The notes: generated from the sequence alone by a model not told the origin. 64,000 bases of DNA from JAEUKA01 sp044228505 (GCA_044228505.1 JBGAUT010000022.1:1-64000); one strand, 5' to 3'. Shown: positions 8,179 through 18,075, counted from the stretch's first letter. Numbers and translations: made by a program.

Positions 8179-10956
8179 CTACGAGGCCAGTTGGACAGCG
8201 TCGGTGGGCGAAGTCTTGATGACGAAGAGTCCGCCTTCGTTGAGAGCAACCTGCAGCGCATCGGGCATGGTCCCATCGGCTAGGTGTTGCAGCACGAAGG
8301 ACGCGAGCAGTGGTAGCAAGTGTTCCCGGATGATGTGATCGGCGTTGCGGGCTCCAGTCTCTGCTTCCTGGCAGCGCGCCGCGATCGCAGCTACTACCGC
8401 ATCGGCGAAACTCAGGTGCGCTCCGTGACTGTCCTGCATTCGCGCCGCAACATGACTGAGCTTGAGCGCAATGATCTGATGAAGTACCTCGCTGGTAATT
8501 GGGAAGTACGGAACCACAGTCATGCGGGCAAGCAACGCTGGCTTGAAGTGGCGATTTAGCGCTGGACGTAGTGCCTTGCCAAGCTCGTCGGTACTCGGGG
8601 TCCGCTCGCCCTCGGCAGCAAGCCTCATCGTGACATCCGAAGCCAGGTTCGAGGTCATAAAGATCACAGTATTGCGGAAGTCCACCACCCGACCTTCGCC
8701 GTCTGCGAGCATTCCCTTGTCGAACACCTGATAGAACAAATTGAGTACTTCGGGGTCTGCCTTTTCGACCTCATCGAGTAGCACCACAGAGTATGGACGC
8801 TGCCGCACCGCCTCAGTCAGCACGCCTCCCTCTCCGTATCCTACATAGCCTGGAGGTGAGCCAATCAGCCGCGAAACGGTGTGCTTTTCCTGAAATTCCG
8901 ACATGTTGATGGTAACCATGAAGCGTTCACCACCAAACAGCAGATCCGCGACTGAGAGTACCGTCTCGGTCTTGCCGGTTCCACTCGGCCCAACCAGCAA
9001 GAATACTCCAAGCGGTTGCCGGGGATCTTGCAGTCCGGCCCGCGCATTGCGCAGTCGTCGTGCGATCGCGACAATCGCGGCATCCTGCCCCCTGATCCGT
9101 TTGCAGAGTCTCTCCTCAATCGCGTGTACTGCCGACACATCATCACGGACCATCTTTCCCACTGGAATGCCGGTCCAGTCCGCGACCACTGCGGCTACCG
9201 TCTCTGGATCGACCTCCACGGTCAAAAGCGGGGTTTCCTGTTGCAGCGCACGGAGTTCCTGCAGCGCTTGTGCAATGGCCGCACCGATCGATTCAGCGGA
9301 CTCCTCGGCGGTCTGCACAGTAGGAGCAGCAGAGGGATCTTCAGTGGCCAGGTACTTCGGCACTGCCGCCGGCTGGGCATGAATCGCTACTGGCTTCGAA
9401 CTGTCCTGTGCGCGCTGTAGCTTGGCCTGTCTTTTGCGTAGTTCGACGACGCGATCTGCGGCGGTCGCTTCCTCGCGCCAGCGGGACTCCAGGGCATTTC
9501 GCGTTGCTTCTGCTTCGATGAGTGCCTGCGCCAGATCGATCAGCGAGGGAGTCTCGCTCGATAGCTGACCCGATAGGCGGAGATCCTCGAGCTTGGCGGC
9601 TCGCTCACGTTCAATCGACTCGACGCTGCGGATCGCATACTCCAGCTCCGCAGGACGCGTCGACAACCCGAGCTTGACTCGCGCCGCACAGGTGTCGAGC
9701 AGGTCAACCGCCTTATCCGGTAGCAGTCGTCCCGAGATATAGCGTCGCGACAAGTCCACCGCATCGATCACTGCTTCATCCCGGATGTGAACGCCGTGGC
9801 TCGCTTGTAATCGAACACAAAGTCCGCGCAGCATATCAATCGCGGCTTCTCGTGAAGGCTCTTCCACTTTCACGAGCTGAAAGCGCCGACTGAGCGCTGC
9901 ATCCTTTTCAAAGTACTTCTTATACTCCGACCATGTCGTCGCTGCGATCGTGCGTAACTCTCCGCGTGCCAGCGCTGGTTTGAGCAGGTTGGCGGCATCG
10001 GAACCGCCCGCATTGCCACCTGCTCCAATCATGGTGTGCGCTTCATCAATGAACAAAATGACTGGACGTGGTGACGCCTTGACTTCGCTGATGACGGCGG
10101 TAAGACGGGCTTCGAACTCCCCTTTGACACCGGCACCGGCTTGCAAGAGTCCCATGTCAAGACTCCGCACCTCGACTTCAAGTAGAGACGGAGGCACATC
10201 CTTATGGGCGATCCGCAGCGCCAGTCCTTCCACCAGCGCCGTCTTGCCAACACCAGATTCACCGACGATAATTGGGTTGTTTTTCTGACGTCGTCCCAAT
10301 ATGTCAAGGAGCTGGCGAATCTCGCGATCGCGACCGAGCACTGGATCGATCCGTCCCGCTTTGGCCCGAGCCGTGAGATCGTAGGTGTATCTGCCCAGCG
10401 CACTGTCCTCCGAGAGCGGAGCGGCCTGCGTCGCATGTCCTGCTGCAGGTGCCGTGGTTCCTTCCGGGATGGTCAGCGGCACTTCCGACGAACCATCCGT
10501 TAGCTCATCGTACCTTCGACGAATCGCCTCGCGATCCAGTTGCGATAATAGGTCTGCGTACTCTGCCGCTTCGTAGCGCTCAGGTTGGAGCAGAAGGACC
10601 AATAAGAGGTATCCAGACCGAATCTTATTGAGCCCGCCTTCAACGGAGGCCAGCAGCCAGGCATCCTGTATGAACGCCACCAGCAGCGGTGAAAAGACCG
10701 GCCTTCCACTGTTGCCACGTTTCCGCTGATCGGCACCGCGATGCAGTGCGCGGAGCAGCATCTCGCTGGAGACTCCAAGAGCGCGATAAAGCGTCGCCAC
10801 ATCGCCGTTTGGCTCCTCTAGCAGTTTGAGGAGGAAGTGCTCGACGCCGATCTCGTAATGAGTGCGGCTGATTGCCAGACTCGCTGCTGCTTCCAGCGCT
10901 CGGGTACACAGAGGGTTCAGCCGCTTTAGGAGTGCGCGATACTCAACGAGAAGCAT
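8179..10956 (-). CDS. tssH: T6SS sheath-disassembly AAA+ ATPase ClpV (TssH)
   Basis: A 925-residue ClpB/Hsp100 protein. The N domain (~1-160) binds contracted sheath in this family. The first AAA+ domain has Walker A GESGVGKT (232-239) and Walker B LFIDEAH (301-307), and a middle coiled region spans ~440-600. The second AAA+ domain has Walker A GPSGTGKT and Walker B VLLDEVEKAD. ClpV recycles contracted TssBC sheaths in the cytoplasm. Its position directly after tssG separates it from general ClpB. The start overlaps the tssG end by 14 bp, indicating translational coupling. It is the last core gene of the tssA-to-clpV run. Confidence 0.97.
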   Translation of the reverse strand: MLLVEYRALLKRLNPLCTRALEAAASLAISRTHYEIGVEHFLLKLLEEPNGDVATLYRALGVSSEMLLRALHRGADQRKRGNSGRPVFSPLLVAFIQDAWLLASVEGGLNKIRSGYLLLVLLLQPERYEAAEYADLLSQLDREAIRRRYDELTDGSSEVPLTIPEGTTAPAAGHATQAAPLSEDSALGRYTYDLTARAKAGRIDPVLGRDREIRQLLDILGRRQKNNPIIVGESGVGKTALVEGLALRIAHKDVPPSLLEVEVRSLDMGLLQAGAGVKGEFEARLTAVISEVKASPRPVILFIDEAHTMIGAGGNAGGSDAANLLKPALARGELRTIAATTWSEYKKYFEKDAALSRRFQLVKVEEPSREAAIDMLRGLCVRLQASHGVHIRDEAVIDAVDLSRRYISGRLLPDKAVDLLDTCAARVKLGLSTRPAELEYAIRSVESIERERAAKLEDLRLSGQLSSETPSLIDLAQALIEAEATRNALESRWREEATAADRVVELRKRQAKLQRAQDSSKPVAIHAQPAAVPKYLATEDPSAAPTVQTAEESAESIGAAIAQALQELRALQQETPLLTVEVDPETVAAVVADWTGIPVGKMVRDDVSAVHAIEERLCKRIRGQDAAIVAIARRLRNARAGLQDPRQPLGVFLLVGPSGTGKTETVLSVADLLFGGERFMVTINMSEFQEKHTVSRLIGSPPGYVGYGEGGVLTEAVRQRPYSVVLLDEVEKADPEVLNLFYQVFDKGMLADGEGRVVDFRNTVIFMTSNLASDVTMRLAAEGERTPSTDELGKALRPALNRHFKPALLARMTVVPYFPITSEVLHQIIALKLSHVAARMQDSHGAHLSFADAVVAAIAARCQEAETGARNADHIIREHLLPLLASFVLQHLADGTMPDALQVALNEGGLFVIKTSPTDAVQLAS

Positions 10957-12010
10957 GGACTTCGGACCTTTCTGCGCGAGGGGATGGTGCCGAGATACTG
11001 GCGGGAATCACAATCACCACTGGATCCTGCTGCGGGCTTCCCACGACTGCGGGACGGCCCAGCACACCGGGCTGCGGCCCACCGATTCGTTGGTTCGCCA
11101 TTTCGGCTTTGGGAACTTGCACCGCGAGCGTCAGGTCTAGTGATTGGCGCAAATAGCAGCGTGCGAGAGCCCGAAGCCGCGCATGCAGCGGTCTCCCCGG
11201 ACACAAATCAAGCAGTGTTCGATAGGTAACGGGCCCGATGTGGATTCGCAGTGAGGTCATTCGGTCCAGATGTCGTGAGCCAATGACCAAGTCTCGTCCC
11301 AGCGCGGCTCGCTCCTGTGGCTTGCTCGACAGCTTGGGCCACTGGTCCTTCGGGAGAGTGATCCAGCGCAGCGGCGCGGACTCCACACGAATAGGTATTT
11401 GCAACTCTTCATATAAGAGTGTTGTGAGTCCCTGAGCAGTGCGGGTTCGGGCCGCAAACAGACCCAAGTATCGGAGCAGTCGCAGTGGCTCTGTACCAAG
11501 CTCTTCTATCGTTGCTGTTCCGCTTATTCCGATAAAATCAAGCAGCGATCGAGACAGTGGGTCATCGCCTCTGCAATCGAAGGACAACTCGTAGCGCTGA
11601 TGACGGAAGGCTCGGTACCACAGCGATAACACTCGATGGTGAATCAGATCCAGAAAGTCGCGCTGCTGCGGCTCTCCTTCTTCCTGTAGGAGTACCTGCT
11701 GTGCATAGGAACGGGGAAGCGGACTGCCAACTCCATACAGCCCGGAAATGTTCGCAGTCACTATGGTGCGGGCGACTCCTTCCGGGCTGTGTTTGGTTTC
11801 CACAGCAACCGTTTCGGTACAAGGAAAGCCGAGTCCGGTGGAAGGCCGCAAGCGAATGCGTTCGTCCCGAGCAGGACCACTTCCGCCGAGAGCTGGGGCA
11901 CTCGGGGAATGGGTCTCTAGGAGTCGGAGAAGCTGAAACAGTTGATAGCGCACGCTCTGCTCAACGGGCCAAGCGTCTGTCTCCGCTGATTCTGTGATCG
12001 CTGCTGTCAC
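10943..12010 (-). CDS. tssG: T6SS baseplate protein TssG
   Basis: A 355-residue TssG (VasB/ImpH, DUF1305) protein. I place the start at GTG 12010-12008, which overlaps the tssF stop as GTGA and has AGGGG just upstream. The longer frame from a TTG at 12043 is possible but lacks this coupling. Family marks include an N-terminal helix with FQLLRLLE and a central region with YRAFRHQRYELSF. TssG forms the wedge of the baseplate with TssE, TssF and TssK in the cytoplasm. It lies between tssF and clpV, as is usual. Confidence 0.93.
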   Translation of the reverse strand: MTAAITESAETDAWPVEQSVRYQLFQLLRLLETHSPSAPALGGSGPARDERIRLRPSTGLGFPCTETVAVETKHSPEGVARTIVTANISGLYGVGSPLPRSYAQQVLLQEEGEPQQRDFLDLIHHRVLSLWYRAFRHQRYELSFDCRGDDPLSRSLLDFIGISGTATIEELGTEPLRLLRYLGLFAARTRTAQGLTTLLYEELQIPIRVESAPLRWITLPKDQWPKLSSKPQERAALGRDLVIGSRHLDRMTSLRIHIGPVTYRTLLDLCPGRPLHARLRALARCYLRQSLDLTLAVQVPKAEMANQRIGGPQPGVLGRPAVVGSPQQDPVVIVIPASISAPSPRAERSEVHASR

Positions 12011-13845
12011 AGGAGCCCCTGAGTGCCCAGACGTGCGGGCCAACGGAGTTGTAGATCGTGATCCATGCCGCGAACGGAGAGCTCTGTGAACGAATTGATT
12101 TCGGCAGACTCGGCCAGGAATCGATCGAGCACATTGCCAATCAGAAACAGCTCGCCCAGGTACGAAAAGCGGTCTTCATGAACTTGCAGCTCGACGCGAC
12201 TGCCACGGGTCACGGCCTTCGGTCGACCGGCCAGCCGTGTTTCGGGACAAGCGGTGACTGCCATCACAGCGTCGAGAAGAGACTCTAGTTTTTGGCGCGC
12301 CGACTGATTTCTGCGTGCCCGGAAGTCAAAGAGCTGCAGCAAGACCCGCAGCGCGTCACGATCTTTGAAGTGATGAAGTGCCACAATTTGGTGGGCAAAC
12401 AGTCGCCACAGACCGTCTCCTCCCACGGGCGCTGGAGCCGGTGCAGCCATCGATCCGATATCACGAAAAGCCAACGTCGAAGGCACATCGCTCGTCGGTC
12501 GGCAGACATCACCACTGCGTAGTCGCAGCGGCAGGTCGCGGTTGGTGCAGAGTAGGTCGACAGAGACCACTGCATCGACGTCTGCGGCACCACCGGCCGC
12601 TGTCACAAAGGACAGATAGACCGGCACGGTGGCATAGGTCGGTAGGCTGTCATGACCGCCTCTCTGTTCGGCGACCGGAGCCCGCGGAATCACTTGATAC
12701 AGAATCGGGGTCTCACCCACCAATGCCTTGGGACGATGAAAGGAATAGAATGGAAAATACTCTGTTGGGCGCGGTTGACGATCGACATGACCGGCGACCT
12801 TTTCGACGCTGAAGATCTCTAGATGGTGCGGCGTGGTGCCCTCTGGACGCAGCGGATATTCGGTCCTGGTGCCGTCCATGGCAATCGGGCTCGCTGTATG
12901 CGGAAACAGATTCACCGCTGGGACACAGTTCAACCGCACGCATTCTTTCAGCAGTGCAGGACTGAGTGGATCGCCGGGTAGGGGCTCGAAATCAAACAGC
13001 ATCTCAAAGCGACCTGCCGTCGGAAAATTGACCAAATGATGCAGACTGCAGACATCATAAAAGAGATGCTTGGCAGGTAACAAAAAATACTCAGTCAGGA
13101 GTCGGTAGCTGATCGCGCTGTAACTCGGATAGGGGAGCAGGGTCTGTTCGGGCTCGAATCCCACCGGCGACATCGCCTCAAGGGGCAGACGCTGTTCCCC
13201 AAGGAGCAGTCCGTCCGCTTGATACACTCGTAGCCAGAGTGCTCGGAGCTGGTGTCCCAGACAGGCGTACAGACCAAATGACTCGCGGCCCATTCCCTTG
13301 ACGGACGCTCCATGGAAGTGGAGCCGCAATGCTTCGTTCTTCAATCGCCCAAGCTGCGTACCCGGCAGCGGACGAATTCCCACCGTCAGCCGATGGAGCG
13401 TCGGAGTCGGTGCCGAGAGCTGCACGTCATCGAGCGTAAGCGGCAGAATGGTCGTGTCGTAAGCGGTTCGAAATGTACAGCTTGTTCCATCCACCGGCTC
13501 AGAGCGAACCTGCGAGCCGGCCTTGAGAACAAATGGCTCTCGGAACATGTTCGGGCGCGGCAGAAACTCCAACATTACCGCGCACGGAGTCGGACGCAGT
13601 GCTTGCGGCCACAGGTGAGACAGCAGTGGATACAGAAGATCCGGGAACTGCGACTCCAGTCCTTGGCGAATCCGTCCGGTCAGAAATGCCACACCTTGGA
13701 GCAACCGCTCGACGTCGGGATCGTGGCCGGCCAGCCCTAGCTCGCGAGCGATATCGGGATAGGAGTGCGCAAACTCGCCGCCCAGCTCACGCAGGAATGC
13801 CAGTTCGTCTTCGTAATATCGCTTGAATGCAGAGGAGCCAGCCAT
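12007..13845 (-). CDS. tssF: T6SS baseplate protein TssF
   Basis: A 612-residue TssF (VasA/ImpG, DUF879) protein of typical length. The N-terminus FKRYYEDELAFLRELGGEF is a strong family signature, followed by a stretch near PDVERLLQGVAFLTGRI. TssF pairs with TssG in the baseplate wedge. The ATG at 13845 has AGG about 7 bases upstream. It starts 7 bp after tssE and overlaps tssG, so the tssE-F-G-clpV block is one transcription unit. Confidence 0.96.
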   Translation of the reverse strand: MAGSSAFKRYYEDELAFLRELGGEFAHSYPDIARELGLAGHDPDVERLLQGVAFLTGRIRQGLESQFPDLLYPLLSHLWPQALRPTPCAVMLEFLPRPNMFREPFVLKAGSQVRSEPVDGTSCTFRTAYDTTILPLTLDDVQLSAPTPTLHRLTVGIRPLPGTQLGRLKNEALRLHFHGASVKGMGRESFGLYACLGHQLRALWLRVYQADGLLLGEQRLPLEAMSPVGFEPEQTLLPYPSYSAISYRLLTEYFLLPAKHLFYDVCSLHHLVNFPTAGRFEMLFDFEPLPGDPLSPALLKECVRLNCVPAVNLFPHTASPIAMDGTRTEYPLRPEGTTPHHLEIFSVEKVAGHVDRQPRPTEYFPFYSFHRPKALVGETPILYQVIPRAPVAEQRGGHDSLPTYATVPVYLSFVTAAGGAADVDAVVSVDLLCTNRDLPLRLRSGDVCRPTSDVPSTLAFRDIGSMAAPAPAPVGGDGLWRLFAHQIVALHHFKDRDALRVLLQLFDFRARRNQSARQKLESLLDAVMAVTACPETRLAGRPKAVTRGSRVELQVHEDRFSYLGELFLIGNVLDRFLAESAEINSFTELSVRGMDHDLQLRWPARLGTQGLL

Positions 13846-13852
13846 CGGTTGC

Positions 13853-14257
13853 CTACGTTAGCCTTACCCGTCCAGAAGAAACCACTACCGTTTCAAACCA
13901 TAAATCCTCGGCGCTTCTTCCGGAGGAAACACCTGCGCGAACTTTAAAACAAGCGGTCATCGGTCCATGAGCATTTGGCACATGCTCCACTTCTACATGC
14001 GTCAATCGAGGTTCATATTCCCGAATGCACTTCTCCAAGGCCCGCTCAATCTCCCGAGCTCGTTCTGGCACTCCATTCACAATTTGTGTCAAATCCGGAA
14101 TCCCATATGACTCACACGCAATCGACATCCCCGCCCGACTATTCAATATCCGCTCCAAATTCTGGAGAATAGACTGACGAAGGGCATCACGGTCCAGCCC
14201 GGCATCTTGCTTGGTTTGCATTAGACGTTGGAATAGTGTTTCATGGGATTGTGTCAT
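13853..14257 (-). CDS. tssE: T6SS baseplate protein TssE (gp25-like)
   Basis: A 134-residue protein of the GPW/gp25 lysozyme-like family, matching the usual TssE size. Visible family features are an N-terminal helix leading to SILQNLERILNSRAG, then SYGIPDLTQIV, and a helix ending in a conserved-looking YEPRL. TssE is the T4 gp25 homologue that links baseplate to sheath. The start has no clear ribosome site. Base composition is slightly more AT-rich than tssF. It follows the RHS/zinc-ribbon island, which appears inserted between the vgrG/PAAR genes and the baseplate genes. Confidence 0.92.
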   Translation of the reverse strand: MTQSHETLFQRLMQTKQDAGLDRDALRQSILQNLERILNSRAGMSIACESYGIPDLTQIVNGVPERAREIERALEKCIREYEPRLTHVEVEHVPNAHGPMTACFKVRAGVSSGRSAEDLWFETVVVSSGRVRLT

Positions 14258-14288
14258 TGTGAATTAGCAAAAGTACGAGATTGAATGT

Positions 14289-14549
14289 CTATTCCTCTGT
14301 GGAATGCAGTTTATACTTAGCCCATCCTCGATCCATGATTAGGGAATCGGAAGGATATTCAAATATATGGTCGCTGGCTATTGCTAGCAATGTATTATCT
14401 GGATGAATACTGCCTATTGCTTCTGGATCTTTCCATGCATATTCACACTCTTCGCAGTGTAGGACGAGCTGATCATCTGTCCGGTCGTGTTCAATAAACA
14501 GACGGCCTTGATGACAAAACGTACACCCTTTATACCAGTATTTCAACAC
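14289..14549 (-). CDS. Small zinc-ribbon protein, candidate immunity to the RHS toxin
   Basis: An 86-residue protein with two cysteine pairs, CTFC (9-12) and CEEC (33-36), fitting a zinc ribbon. No signal peptide or membrane segment is seen. The GTG start at 14549 has an excellent AAGGAG, and this ribosome site overlaps the TAA stop of the RHS gene. The two proteins should therefore be made together. Position right after a polymorphic RHS toxin, small size and AT-rich DNA are what one expects of a cognate immunity protein. I recognise no known immunity family, so the role is inferred from context only. Confidence 0.7.
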   Translation of the reverse strand: MLKYWYKGCTFCHQGRLFIEHDRTDDQLVLHCEECEYAWKDPEAIGSIHPDNTLLAIASDHIFEYPSDSLIMDRGWAKYKLHSTEE

Positions 14550-14559
14550 GAACTGCTCC

Positions 14560-17500
14560 TTAGGAGGTTGGAATGTAGATGGGGTATGCGGTGATTAGCT
14601 TATTGGTTCCTGGCTGAAGGATGATTCGTACGCCATTCAGCAAAGGATGATTTGCAGCCAAGCCGTTCTGTCCGCCTGCCAGACCGACATCTCTGCCCAT
14701 TGGAACCTCGAAGAATCCGTTGCTCTGAATGGCAATACCTTGCTCATGGCCCTTCCGCCATGCCTCGTGAGTAGCAGCCACACCATCCTCCATAAAGACG
14801 CCGTGATCTGGTTTGTTTGGCTTGTCGTGTTCATGCGTTCTAATATGATCCTCTCGGGTTTCTCCAGTGCTCGTCTTGACCAATGACATATCTAGGACTG
14901 GACAACTTCCAGTGAGCCCTAGTGGATCTATCCATTGGAGTGAATTTGTTGGATATGAATAAGTGTTTGTTCCTCCAAATATGCCTATGGGATCTGCGGA
15001 AATGTATTTGATATTGGCAGGATTATAATATCTAAACCGATTATAACATAATCCCGATTCCTCGTCGGACCATTGGCCTTGGAAGCGGATGGGGCAGTCT
15101 ACTTCGGCTGCGGACTGGGTGTGAAGTTTTCCGAAGGTGGTGAAGGTGGCGGACCATGCGGTGTGGCCGTCTTGGGCTCGCAGCTCTTGGGGCGCACCGT
15201 TTATGTTGTTGACGCATAGGTAGTGCTGGCCGCGCTCGATCTTACCAATCGGGGCAAAGCCGTAGGGGTCGAACTCCCAGTGAATGGGCGCTTCTGTCCT
15301 TCCTTCGGTGGTGCGGATTTCGTGGAGGACCACATCACCATCCCAGATGAACTCGATCCGCTCCTTCGGTCCCCGTTTTTCGACGCGCCGCCCGATTGGA
15401 TCGTAGAGATACGTCCACTCCTCTCCGCTCGGTAGCACGACGCGGGCGAGCATCCCTTGCTCATTCCAGAAGTACCGAGTTTCTTGACCATTTTCGCGCT
15501 GGGCGACTTGTTGACCGAGCGCGTTGTAGTCGAACTCAACACCACTGTTCGATCTCAGCACGTTGCCGGGCCGGTAATCGAACTGCGCCAGGAGTCGGTG
15601 AGCTTGCGTCCCCGGCAGAGTCGTCTGCTGGCTCTCGATCTGGCGGATGTTGTCCGCTGGGTCGTAGGTAAATCTCTCGGAAAATCCGTCACCAAGTCGA
15701 GCCGAGGTAATCCGCCCAGCAGCGTCGTAGCCGTAGCGAGTGGTCCCGTTTTGATCGTCGAATATCTCGGTCAGGTTGCTGGCTGCGTCGTAGTTGTATT
15801 TGCGAAAGTGCAGCACATCTTCACCGACACTGACATGGCCCATGCGTCGGCTTCCGTGATGTATCTGCTGCTGGCTGCGGCGACCCCGACTGTCGTAGTC
15901 GTGGCTGATGCGAACTCCGTCGCGGATGGACCGGCTGATTTCGTTTCCGGCGGGATCGTACTCGAACCGGATCGGGGCCAAGTCGTCTTGCCACAGGATC
16001 GCCAGTTGGCTACCCGCATCCCACTCAAACAGAGTGTCGTGATCGAGCGAGCTGCGACGGCGAAAGCGATTCCCTGCTGCATCATATTCACTCTCGACCA
16101 CATGCGCACCTTGGCGCTCCCGCACAAGTCGGCCCAGCTCGTCGTATTCACGTTCGATCGGACAGACGCCGTTGTCTGCCTTGATGAGCAGACCACGCGG
16201 ATCATACTCGTAGGAACTCGGCCGACCATGAGACGGAATCACCCGAGTCACGGCACCGAGTGGATTGCGCTCGAAGCGAGTGAGCTGTCCGAGCGGGTCA
16301 CGAATCTGGCGGACCTTGTCTGCCTGGTCGTATTCGTACTGCGTGGCATGACCCGCAAAGCTTGTCTGCCGCAGCATTCTTCCGTCCGCGTCGTACTCGA
16401 AGGTGTGCCGCTCTCCGAGTTCATTGCGCACCGCCAGGAGCTGACCCGGAATGTTTCCCCACTCGAGCTGAATGCGGCCACCATGGGGGCGGACTTCTTC
16501 AACCAAGAGTCCACACGCCGCATATCGTCGCTGGGTGACGGCTCCTACTTCATCCACATACTGAGTGATTTGATCGTACGCATCTCGCGCAAACCGCCTT
16601 CGTGCACCGTCGGGCAGACGGACCTCGCGAATTCTGCCAAGCGCATCATGGAACAGCTCGGTGCGGTGCCCGCGTGGATCGATGACCGCAACCAGGCTGC
16701 CTTCCTCATCGTATTCGTACTGGGTGCTGTGACCGAGCGGATCAATGCTACGTAACAGCAGTCCTCGCTGATCCCACTGATAGCAACGCGTTCGCCGAGC
16801 AGAGTCATAGACTTGCAGCAAATCCCCACGGTGATCGTAGTCATAGCAGAGCGTTTGCCCGAGCGGATTTTCAACCGAGGCGACCTGTCCCGCTGCGTTG
16901 TACTGGCGCTGCCATTTGCGACTTGTCGGGTCGGTGACCGCTAGGACCTGATGACTGCCATCGTATTCATAGGAAGTGATGGCTCCGTTTGGCGCGAGGA
17001 CTTTGATTCGATCGCCATGCTCATCGTATTCAAATTGGGTCGTCGCGGAATCAGGCGTGGTCCTACTGACGATTCGACCCTCGTCGTCATAGGTGGTGGT
17101 CGTAATCTGACCAAGTGGCGAAATCTGCTGCTCCACTTGGCCGTTTTCATTCCACTTATAGAGCGTGACTTGATCGAGCGCGTCGAACACCTGAGTGATG
17201 CGGGCTCGCTCTTCGATTTGCAGGGTGCTGCGCCCGTATCCATCCAGGCCCGTCGTCTCGATACAGCGGCCCTGCTTGTCATGGCGGAAGTGGTAGACCA
17301 TGCCAGCGAGGTTGACCTCGCGAATCATCCGGCCTTGGTCGTCGTACACGTAGGAGCAGCGCTGTCCCAGTGCATCGGTCATTTCACACAACCGACCCGC
17401 CGGATCATACGCGTAGCGCAGCAGCAGCCGTTCTTTCACGCCCCCGAGCAGATATACCTCTGTGAGGTGCGTCGACTCGCCATACACCAAGCGCAGTCCT

Positions 17501-18075
17501 CGTCCCTCTCGTCGCTGCAATAGCGTGAGAATTCTTCCGTTGCGGTCGCGCTCGATATCAATTCCCTGGCCCGCAAGGTCTCGCCGACTTCCGAGGGGCC
17601 AATATGAATCACTATGAATGCCTAATATATCGGGTTGAACCGGCATTCTGGGAAACAGGTATTGAATGACCTCTCGTGTGTCACTGTTCCATCGCGTCAC
17701 GATGAACTGTTTGTCATCGCGACGCAGCTCGTGGAACATTCCCAGGTTGCGAACCGTTCCTCCTCGTTCGATGACGCCAGCGGTATCATCGAACGGAATC
17801 ACCGTCTCGCCATCTTCCGCGAGCAAATGGTAGCCATCGAGATCCCGACGGAGGTACATCTGGAACGGCGAAGACCAGCCTGCTCCAAAGACGCTGTCTC
17901 CATGCAGTGGCATCATGCTGCTGTAGCGACGTGCGAAGATGAGCGGCATCCGGCCCGGTAGAACATGATCCGCGAAGTCATGCGTGAGCGTTCCCGTTGC
18001 AACATCCACTGGATGCCCAACCGACACCTTGCCACTAACCTTCGCCGGCTGTTCTTTTTTTTCCGCTATAGACAT
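14560..18075 (-). CDS. RHS-repeat T6SS effector with variable C-terminal toxin
   Basis: A 1171-residue RHS/YD-repeat protein. The N-terminus has a DUF6531-like opening (VSVGHPVDVATGTLTHDF), followed by some twenty YD repeats (YEYDxxG type) that build a hollow shell. The RHS core motif near 1005-1054 ends in DPLGL (1050-1054), after which the last 117 residues are the toxin. That tip contains HIRTHEHDKP and ends near LITAYPI. The arrangement suggests a small nuclease-like domain, perhaps of the BECR RNase class, but I cannot name the family. The start ATG has GGAG upstream. It follows a PAAR gene, which would mount the toxin on the T6SS spike. DNA composition changes sharply to AT-rich from about 15,058 to the gene end. 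Confidence 0.95.
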   Translation of the reverse strand: MSIAEKKEQPAKVSGKVSVGHPVDVATGTLTHDFADHVLPGRMPLIFARRYSSMMPLHGDSVFGAGWSSPFQMYLRRDLDGYHLLAEDGETVIPFDDTAGVIERGGTVRNLGMFHELRRDDKQFIVTRWNSDTREVIQYLFPRMPVQPDILGIHSDSYWPLGSRRDLAGQGIDIERDRNGRILTLLQRREGRGLRLVYGESTHLTEVYLLGGVKERLLLRYAYDPAGRLCEMTDALGQRCSYVYDDQGRMIREVNLAGMVYHFRHDKQGRCIETTGLDGYGRSTLQIEERARITQVFDALDQVTLYKWNENGQVEQQISPLGQITTTTYDDEGRIVSRTTPDSATTQFEYDEHGDRIKVLAPNGAITSYEYDGSHQVLAVTDPTSRKWQRQYNAAGQVASVENPLGQTLCYDYDHRGDLLQVYDSARRTRCYQWDQRGLLLRSIDPLGHSTQYEYDEEGSLVAVIDPRGHRTELFHDALGRIREVRLPDGARRRFARDAYDQITQYVDEVGAVTQRRYAACGLLVEEVRPHGGRIQLEWGNIPGQLLAVRNELGERHTFEYDADGRMLRQTSFAGHATQYEYDQADKVRQIRDPLGQLTRFERNPLGAVTRVIPSHGRPSSYEYDPRGLLIKADNGVCPIEREYDELGRLVRERQGAHVVESEYDAAGNRFRRRSSLDHDTLFEWDAGSQLAILWQDDLAPIRFEYDPAGNEISRSIRDGVRISHDYDSRGRRSQQQIHHGSRRMGHVSVGEDVLHFRKYNYDAASNLTEIFDDQNGTTRYGYDAAGRITSARLGDGFSERFTYDPADNIRQIESQQTTLPGTQAHRLLAQFDYRPGNVLRSNSGVEFDYNALGQQVAQRENGQETRYFWNEQGMLARVVLPSGEEWTYLYDPIGRRVEKRGPKERIEFIWDGDVVLHEIRTTEGRTEAPIHWEFDPYGFAPIGKIERGQHYLCVNNINGAPQELRAQDGHTAWSATFTTFGKLHTQSAAEVDCPIRFQGQWSDEESGLCYNRFRYYNPANIKYISADPIGIFGGTNTYSYPTNSLQWIDPLGLTGSCPVLDMSLVKTSTGETREDHIRTHEHDKPNKPDHGVFMEDGVAATHEAWRKGHEQGIAIQSNGFFEVPMGRDVGLAGGQNGLAANHPLLNGVRIILQPGTNKLITAYPIYIPTS

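Noticed and set aside
12010..12043. TTG start for tssG at 12043
   Set aside because: It lacks a ribosome site. The GTG at 12010 overlaps the tssF stop as GTGA with AGGGG upstream.
15457..16755. 432-codon rightward open frame within the RHS gene
   Set aside because: It is antisense to repeated YD-motif codons. The RHS frame has clear family motifs, and the rightward translation is a low-information shadow created by GC-rich repeats.
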